This document shows positions 6,181 through 10,652 of a stretch of DNA of 10,652 nt, in pieces. The notes below the pieces were generated by a model that ran no database searches, had not been told where the DNA came from, and saw only the letters and a list, made by a program, of their open reading frames with translations. Made by a program: the position numbers and the translations under genes. The stretch is from the NCBI GenBank assembly GCA_964557125.1, contig CAZKYX010000034.1:1-10652 (forward strand), in the 5' to 3' direction. Origin of the DNA: CAZKYX01 sp964557125. GTDB lineage: Bacteria; Patescibacteriota; Microgenomatia; Levybacterales; GWA1-39-11. The first letter of the stretch is position 1; the number at the start of each line of letters is the position of its first letter.

Positions 6181-6996
6181 CTACGCTTCTAGAAGTTTTT
6201 GATAAATTCTCTTCAATTCCTCTGAGGTTCTCTCTTCGCTTCCCTTGATACTAATGACAATCTTTCCCAAAATTCGGCTCTGATCAAACTTTACATTCCA
6301 GCCATACTTCGTTTGGAGCGTCTTTGCCATCTCGTCTTGCTCTGGAATATATATTTTATCTTGTTTTTTCTGTGGCTCTCTCTGTTGAACCTCTGCTTTT
6401 ACCTGTCTTGCGACATCCTCAGCTCCCCGTACGCTTATTCCTTCAACCAAAATCTTTTTAAACGCTGCAAGCATCAATTTTGGGTCTCCAATTGAAATAA
6501 GAGGCCTAACATGGCCTTCTGTAATAACTCCGGCCGCTAAAGCGTCTTTAATCGCGTCTGGGAGGGTTAATAATCGTATTGTATTAGAAATATATGGCAA
6601 AGACTTACCAACTCGCTTTGCAACTTCAGTAACAGATAGACCAAATTCGTCTATGAGTCTTTTGTACGCTTGAGCTCTTTCGATTGGGTTAAGATCTTCT
6701 CGCTGAACGTTTTCAACGATAGACATTTCAAGCATTTGTTGAGGTGTAGTTCTCTTAACAACTACAGGAACTTTATGCAATCCAAGTATCTTTGCGGCTC
6801 TCCATCGTCTTTCACCAGCGATTATTTGGTATCCGGCTGGGGTCTCAGCAACAACAATAGGCTCAAGAATACCTTGCTCACGAATTGAATTTACAAGATC
6901 AGTTAATGATTCAGGGGCAATGAGACCACGTGGTTGGAGTGGGTTTGGTTGGAGCAGTGCTAATTCCAGTTCGACAATCGACATTAGATTATCCAT
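6181..6996 (-). CDS. parB: Chromosome-partitioning protein ParB (Spo0J family)
   Basis: This 271-residue CTP-dependent DNA clamp binds parS sites near the replication origin and works with ParA to segregate chromosomes. In order: LQPNPLQPRG (15-24), the CTP-binding box GERRWRA (61-67), ENVQREDLNPIE (95-106), a helix-turn-helix at about 121-146 (SVTEVAKRVGKS), EGHVRPL (160-166), a charged linker near 200-225, and a C-terminal dimerization segment (GKIVISIKG to the end). Length and motif order are normal for chromosomal ParB. The start at 6996 is 2 bp past the rpmA stop (TAGCTATG); M5 is an alternative, and neither has a clear ribosome site, so coupling to rpmA is likely. No parA lies beside it, and I spotted no obvious 16-bp parS site, though I did not scan exhaustively. 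Finding parB after ribosomal protein genes is unusual. Confidence 0.93.
   Translation of the reverse strand: MDNLMSIVELELALLQPNPLQPRGLIAPESLTDLVNSIREQGILEPIVVAETPAGYQIIAGERRWRAAKILGLHKVPVVVKRTTPQQMLEMSIVENVQREDLNPIERAQAYKRLIDEFGLSVTEVAKRVGKSLPYISNTIRLLTLPDAIKDALAAGVITEGHVRPLISIGDPKLMLAAFKKILVEGISVRGAEDVARQVKAEVQQREPQKKQDKIYIPEQDEMAKTLQTKYGWNVKFDQSRILGKIVISIKGSEERTSEELKRIYQKLLEA
6186..6200 (+). terminator. Weak terminator candidate after lepB
   Basis: CTTCTAGAAG, a perfect 10-bp palindrome, is followed at once by TTTTT, 13 bp past the lepB stop. The stem is at most 3-4 bp around a CTAG loop and AT-rich, so the structure is weak. It lies in the last codons of parB. Confidence 0.2.
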
Positions 6997-6998
6997 AG

Positions 6999-7259
6999 CT
7001 AGCGCACAGTTGGTGATACAATTTCAATATATTGCTTTCCTCTTAACTTTTTGAACTGAACAATACCATCTTCAACTGCAAATATAGTATAGTCATTTCC
7101 CATAGAAGCACCATTCCCTGCAAAAAACTTTGTACCTTTTTGACGCATGATGATGTTTCCTTTAATAACCTTTTCCCCACCGTATTTTTTAACTCCCAAT
7201 CGCTTTGCGATAGAGTCTTTATTTCCTTTGACTGAGCCTGTTGCTTTTGTATGTGCCAT
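6999..7259 (-). CDS. rpmA: 50S ribosomal protein L27
   Basis: At 86 residues this is the usual length for L27. The protein begins MAHTKATGSVKGNKDS, without the cleaved N-terminal extension seen in Firmicutes, so its flexible tail can reach the peptidyl-transferase centre directly. The core RLGVKKYGGEKVIKGNI, RQKGTKFFAGN and DYTIFAVEDG match the family closely. It follows rplU after an 81-bp AT-rich spacer and precedes parB by 2 bp. The ATG has no Shine-Dalgarno site; the bases in front are almost pure A and T, which may leave the start unstructured. It is probably transcribed with rplU from the promoter near 7674. Confidence 0.97.
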   Translation of the reverse strand: MAHTKATGSVKGNKDSIAKRLGVKKYGGEKVIKGNIIMRQKGTKFFAGNGASMGNDYTIFAVEDGIVQFKKLRGKQYIEIVSPTVR

Positions 7260-7340
7260 ATATTATAAATTTTTATTTTTTAATTTTTAATTTTTAATTA
7301 ATTTGTGCTTGATTTTAAATTTTAAATTTGAATTTAAAAA
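7260..7340 (-). repeat. AT-only spacer between rplU and rpmA with tandem 7-mers and an inverted repeat
   Basis: Only five G or C bases occur in these 81 bp. Three perfect copies of TTTTTAA lie at 7277-7297 (plus strand). A 9-bp inverted repeat (7320-7328 and 7331-7339, centred on TG) begins just after the rplU stop. The AT-only hairpin is too weak to be a convincing terminator. The spacer may keep the rpmA start unpaired or be a low-complexity intercistronic sequence. Confidence 0.6.
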
Positions 7341-7661
7341 TTATTTCGTGGCACTTATTTGCTCTATTTGAACTTTTGTGAGTTCAGCTCTAAATCCGGT
7401 TGCTTTTCGATATCGAGCTTTTGCTTTAAATTTTGCTACTCTTACCTTAACGCCTCTTGTGTGGTCAACAATCTTTGCTGTAACTGAGACGTTTTTAATA
7501 AAAGGCGTACCAACAGCAATCTTTCCGTCGTCAACATGAAGCAGAACTTCTTCAAAATTAAGCGAATCTCCCTTTTCTCCCTGCATTCTATCGACTGTGA
7601 TAACTTGGCCGGGGGACACTTTGTATTGTTTTCCTTGTGTTTTTATTACTGCGTAACTCAT
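7341..7661 (-). CDS. rplU: 50S ribosomal protein L21
   Basis: This 106-residue protein matches L21, which binds 23S rRNA in the large subunit. It opens SYAVIKTQGKQYKVSPGQ, the family signature, and contains KFKAKARYRKATGFRAELT near the C-terminus. The usual GHRQ of that loop is GFRA here, a modest variation. I chose the ATG at 7661 because MSYAVIKTQG is the normal beginning; an in-frame ATG at 7691 would add ten residues with no family counterpart and overlap rodA. No ribosome site precedes 7661. Instead a -10 element ends about 7 bp before the ATG, so the message may be leaderless or have a very short leader. It heads the rplU-rpmA-parB group. Confidence 0.96.
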   Translation of the reverse strand: MSYAVIKTQGKQYKVSPGQVITVDRMQGEKGDSLNFEEVLLHVDDGKIAVGTPFIKNVSVTAKIVDHTRGVKVRVAKFKAKARYRKATGFRAELTKVQIEQISATK

Positions 7662-7668
7662 AGTGTGT

Positions 7669-7697
7669 ATTGTAGCAGATAGATTATACAATTTCTA
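7669..7697 (-). promoter_or_regulatory. Promoter candidate for rplU-rpmA-parB, leaderless
   Basis: On the minus strand TAGAAA (7697-7692, 4 of 6 to -35), 17 bp, then TACAAT (7674-7669) preceded by TGC, an extended -10. Transcription would begin near 7662, at the rplU ATG (7661). A second perfect TATAAT with a TG four bases from its centre lies at 7688-7683, across the rodA stop, and would give a leader of about 15 nt. Either way the ribosomal genes seem to have their own promoter in addition to read-through from ileS-rodA. Confidence 0.45.
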
Positions 7698-8769
7698 TAG
7701 TCTTACTTCTGCTTGAATATTCGTAATTTATTGAGGAAATAATACCTAAAATAATAAAGCTTGTCAAAAGGGAACTTCCACCATACGAAACGAAAGGAAG
7801 TGTTATGCCGATAATAGGCACTAACCCCATGTTCATACCTATATTCACGACCATTTGAGTTAGAAATAGAAAAAAAGCTCCAATGACAATAAGATATTCG
7901 TATGTATTTTCGATTTTCCTTGATTTAGCATAAATTTTATAGAGCAAAAAACATAACACGCAGATGACTGTAGCGCCTCCGATAAATCCAAGACCCTCAG
8001 AAATTGAAGCGAATATGAAGTCTGTTTGCCTCTCTGGTAAAAATCTCAGCACTGACTGCGTCCCTTCACCTAACCCTTTGCCAAAAAAGCCTCCACTTCC
8101 GATTGAAATTAGTGCCTGAATAGCATTGTACGAAGAACCGGTCGGATCAGCTGTCGTATTGAAAAAAGTTATTAAGCGTTCCTTCTGATATGTCGCTAGA
8201 AATCTAAAAATAAGAGGCAACGGAATAAGTGCAACAACAGCTGAAAAGAAAAAATATTTCCAAGGAAAGCCTGACATCAAAAGCATCCCAATCAATGTAC
8301 CAAAATACATAGCACCGGTTCCTAAATCAGGCTGTTTAAAGATAAGAAAAAAGATAGGGAGAAAGATTGCAAATGAAAGAAAGTACTTTGCAAGCATATT
8401 CATTTTTGATTTCGAAAGAAAATTAGCCATTAAAATAATAAAAAATGGCTTTACCAACTCTGAAATTTGCAGATGAACACCAAAAAAGCCAAACCAACTC
8501 CTTGCACCATTTACTTCAATCCCGAAGAAAAGGACTGCAAGCAGTAACAGCAAAATCATGACATAAATACTTTTTGAGTAATATCCAAATACTCTGTAGT
8601 CGATGTTTAGGAATATAAAGTAAAAAAATAAAGAGACGCCAAAAAAAGCTAGCTGTTGGTAAAAAAAGACTCTTTCGATAGAAAATAGGGTTGCCAAACT
8701 TATCACAACAAGAAGAATCGGAGGAATAAGTAAGGAAAAGTCTATTCTGTTAAATGATAGTCGGTTCAC
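7684..8769 (-). CDS. rodA: RodA-type SEDS peptidoglycan glycosyltransferase
   Basis: This 361-residue protein has about ten membrane helices and the SEDS family signatures. These enzymes polymerize lipid II into glycan strands at the outer face, paired with a class B penicillin-binding protein, during side-wall growth. Visible motifs are GARSWFGFFGVHLQISELVKP (88-108), KQPDLGTG (145-152), QKERLITFF (195-203), NAIQALISIGSGGFFGKGLG (215-234) and PERQTDFIF (245-253), whose Asp250 matches the catalytic Asp. NIGMNMGLVP and LPFVSYGGSS (324-333) follow. GMN in the last loop favours RodA over FtsW. The start is GTG at 8769, overlapping the ileS stop by one base (TAGTG); the next in-frame Met is residue 71, inside the membrane domain. 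No partner penicillin-binding protein or mreB is in the window. Confidence 0.92.
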   Translation of the reverse strand: MNRLSFNRIDFSLLIPPILLVVISLATLFSIERVFFYQQLAFFGVSLFFYFIFLNIDYRVFGYYSKSIYVMILLLLLAVLFFGIEVNGARSWFGFFGVHLQISELVKPFFIILMANFLSKSKMNMLAKYFLSFAIFLPIFFLIFKQPDLGTGAMYFGTLIGMLLMSGFPWKYFFFSAVVALIPLPLIFRFLATYQKERLITFFNTTADPTGSSYNAIQALISIGSGGFFGKGLGEGTQSVLRFLPERQTDFIFASISEGLGFIGGATVICVLCFLLYKIYAKSRKIENTYEYLIVIGAFFLFLTQMVVNIGMNMGLVPIIGITLPFVSYGGSSLLTSFIILGIISSINYEYSSRSKTIEIV

Positions 8770-10652
8770 TATGTAATTTTTTCTACGGTAAATTCATCAC
8801 TTTTTGTAAGATTTTGCACCAAGGCCTTCTTTTTTATGAGCTCCTGATAACTCTCAGGCCAAGAAGGAAGCGTAACGTTCACGTATTCTGAAATACTTGT
8901 TGAAAGATTTTTTCTCTCTTGCTGAATTTTACGTATAATGTCACGAGCCTCACCGGCCTCAAGGTCTTGATTTTGAGATGTTACATCGCCCTTCACAAAA
9001 TAACTTTCACCTTTATTTTCAAATACAAACTCGATAACATTTCCTTCAAGTTTTACAATTTCCAGTATTTCTTGTGGAAGTTCCATTGGCCCATCATAAG
9101 TTAGTTTTTTGAATGGAATTTTAACCTTTACGGTGTTTTCTTTTCTGAAAGAGTTGAGAACTGATGAAAGGGCAATTGCACCTTCCATTGTTTTTTCTAG
9201 TTCTTCGTTTGTTTGTGAGTCGTCAGCTACAGGCCAATTTTCAAGGTGAACAGACTCGTTACCGGTTAGATTTCTGTACATTTCCTCGGTCACAAAAGGG
9301 GTAATTGGCGCCATAAGCAGTGAAATGCTTGTGAGTACTTGATGCGTTGTTTGGTAAAATGCATCTCTATCGGCAACATCTTCACTTGTTGGTCCAACTC
9401 TATCTCGGCTTCTACGGATATACCACGTAGATAATTCATCAATGAATTTCTTTATGCTACTTATTGCACCTACNNNNNNNNNNNNNNNNNNNNNNNNNNN
9501 NNNNNNNNNNNNNNNNNNNNNNNNNNNNNNNNNNNNNNNNNNNNNNNNNNNNNNNNNNNNNNNNNNNNNNNNNAGTACATAAAACCATGCACGTATCTGA
9601 CCCGTATATTCAGCAATAAAGTCTGGGGGAAAGAAATCTTGCAAAATTGCATCTGAGAATGGAAAATGTCTTTCTGCAAACGAAGCGCTCCCTGCCTCAA
9701 TCCAACTATCCAGCACTTCACTCACACGCCTTGCATCCTTACCACACTTATTGCACGGAATTATAACTTCATCTATATCTGGTTTGTGCAAATTTTCTAC
9801 TTTTTGACCAGAAAGCTCCTCAAGCTCCTTTACGGACCCAGGAACAACCCTTTGTCCACATTCACATTCCCAAACAGGCACAGGACTGCCCCAATACCTA
9901 CTCCTTGAAATGCACCAGTCAGGTGCACTTTCAAGACTCTTTAGATACCTCCCATTTTGAAAGTGCTTTGGAATCCAATTCACCTCTTCATTGGTTTTTT
10001 TCATTGCAGGTTTTAAATTTCCAACAGCAACATACCATGCATTTTGAGGGTTATAGAACAATCGAGTGGCACATCTCCAACAGTGGGGAACTGAGTGGGT
10101 ATATTTTTCCTCTGAATACAGTAGCCCCCGTGAAGCCAAATCTTCGTTAACGAGAGCATTTGCATCCATATAAAACATTCCCCCAAAGCTTGGCACCTTT
10201 TCATCGATAATACCTTCATCATCAACGTGTATGACAAGAGGGATATTTTCTTTTTGCATGATTGCCAAATCTTCCTCACCATATGCTGCAAGTGTTACAA
10301 CTCCCGTTCCTTCATCAGCGGTTACAAAATCACCACCCACAATAACAAACAGCTTTTTTCCTTCCAAGTCTTTTTTAACGCTCTCCCAAGAAAGATAAAA
10401 ATCGTAATGAGGCTCAAATTCTCTCCCTACGAGTTTTTCGCCTGAAAATTTCTCAATTTCTTCATACTTTTCGTCTTTCTTTAAATGCTTGAGTGTCGCT
10501 TCGGCTAGAATATAAAACTCACTGCCCTGCTTTACCTTGACATATGTTAGCTTCGGATTTATGGCAAGCGAAGGAGTAACTAATTTATTCCACGGAGTCG
10601 TTGACCATGCAAGAATAAAGGTATTATCTTCATTTTTAAGCTTGTATTTATA
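8769..10652 (-). CDS. ileS: Isoleucyl-tRNA synthetase, 5' end outside window, interrupted by assembly gap
   Basis: This class I synthetase charges tRNA-Ile. The frame is open to the right edge, where WSTTPWN and SLAINPKLTYVKVK mark the editing domain, so the HIGH-motif part lies outside the window. Then come the editing pocket GDFVTADEGTGVVTLAAYGE, HSVPHCWRCATRLFY, WCISRSRYWGSPVPVW, a zinc-knuckle-like CECG...CNKCG pair, VLDSWIEAGS and GQIRAWFYV up to the N run. Beyond it are STWYIRRSRDRVG, SLLMAPITPFVTEEMY and VHLENWP of the anticodon-binding domain, and a C-terminal tail. The motifs resemble the archaeal/eukaryotic form common in Patescibacteria. The KMSKS loop must lie in the gap. The TTG at 10367 is not the start, because conserved sequence continues upstream of it. 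The gene ends in TAG overlapping the rodA GTG. Confidence 0.93.
   Translation of the reverse strand, partial: YKYKLKNEDNTFILAWSTTPWNKLVTPSLAINPKLTYVKVKQGSEFYILAEATLKHLKKDEKYEEIEKFSGEKLVGREFEPHYDFYLSWESVKKDLEGKKLFVIVGGDFVTADEGTGVVTLAAYGEEDLAIMQKENIPLVIHVDDEGIIDEKVPSFGGMFYMDANALVNEDLASRGLLYSEEKYTHSVPHCWRCATRLFYNPQNAWYVAVGNLKPAMKKTNEEVNWIPKHFQNGRYLKSLESAPDWCISRSRYWGSPVPVWECECGQRVVPGSVKELEELSGQKVENLHKPDIDEVIIPCNKCGKDARRVSEVLDSWIEAGSASFAERHFPFSDAILQDFFPPDFIAEYTGQIRAWFYVXXXXXXXXXXXXXXXXXXXXXXXXXXXXXXXXXXVGAISSIKKFIDELSTWYIRRSRDRVGPTSEDVADRDAFYQTTHQVLTSISLLMAPITPFVTEEMYRNLTGNESVHLENWPVADDSQTNEELEKTMEGAIALSSVLNSFRKENTVKVKIPFKKLTYDGPMELPQEILEIVKLEGNVIEFVFENKGESYFVKGDVTSQNQDLEAGEARDIIRKIQQERKNLSTSISEYVNVTLPSWPESYQELIKKKALVQNLTKSDEFTVEKIT
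9474..9573. other. Assembly gap, exactly 100 N
   Basis: The run of exactly 100 N is the usual placeholder for a join of unknown length. It falls inside ileS between RAWFYV and the STWYIRRSRDR segment. In archaeal-type relatives that interval, which includes KMSKS, is roughly 150 residues or more, so the true missing DNA is probably several hundred bases. Both flanks code in the same gene. Confidence 0.9.

Noticed and set aside
7262..7267. TATAAT just before rpmA on the minus strand
   Set aside because: It is only 2 bp from the ATG, so transcription would begin inside the gene; a chance match in an AT-only spacer is more likely.
7662..7691. Upstream ATG start for rplU
   Set aside because: It overlaps the rodA end and the -10 candidates, and L21 proteins start at the MSYAVIKTQG position.
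10365..10367. TTG as the start of ileS
   Set aside because: The frame stays open to the right edge and encodes the conserved WSTTPW editing-domain segment, so the true start is outside the window.
1..10652. CRISPR arrays, tRNA or rRNA genes, insertion sequences, phage genes
   Set aside because: No spaced direct repeats, tRNA-like folds, transposase motifs or terminal inverted repeats were seen.

Overview
The window is an AT-rich stretch of bacterial DNA with short spacers, several gene overlaps and few Shine-Dalgarno sites. It most resembles a Patescibacteria (candidate phyla radiation) genome, perhaps a parcubacterial lineage. The clues are the archaeal-like form of isoleucyl-tRNA synthetase, the PTPS-related membrane protein in a sugar cluster, AT-only spacers and SD-poor starts. 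This assignment is inference. The standard bacterial code fits: conserved proteins use TGG for Trp, and TGA ends one gene where its last membrane helix and basic tail end.

Left half (1-5385): a cell-surface glycan block on alternating strands. It holds the 5' end of a family 2 glycosyltransferase (GT2, minus), a multi-spanning PTPS-related/YfhO-like protein, a Gfo/Idh/MocA sugar dehydrogenase and a second GT2 (all plus). A GT4 glycosyltransferase and a short formyltransferase follow on the minus strand. Together they look like part of a pathway that makes and attaches a modified, possibly N-formylated, sugar. The aminotransferase, nucleotidyltransferase and polymer export genes of such a pathway are not in the window. 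The GT2 and the formyltransferase converge and overlap by 47 bp.

Middle (5386-6173): a 221-bp divergent spacer with promoter-like elements in both directions, then lepB (signal peptidase I), which converges on parB with a 7-bp gap.

Right half (6181-10652): a compact minus-strand run, in transcription order ileS (5' end outside the window), rodA, rplU, rpmA, parB. The ileS and rodA genes overlap by one base. A good promoter candidate covers the end of rodA, in front of rplU. The rpmA and parB genes are 2 bp apart, so the run links translation, wall elongation and chromosome segregation. The ileS gene contains a run of exactly 100 N that hides its KMSKS region.

I see no CRISPR array, tRNA, rRNA, insertion sequence or clearly new defence or mobile system. 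The most notable points are the putative formyl-sugar set, the parB gene where obg often lies after rplU-rpmA, the candidate leaderless promoters, the 47-bp convergent overlap and the assembly gap in ileS.
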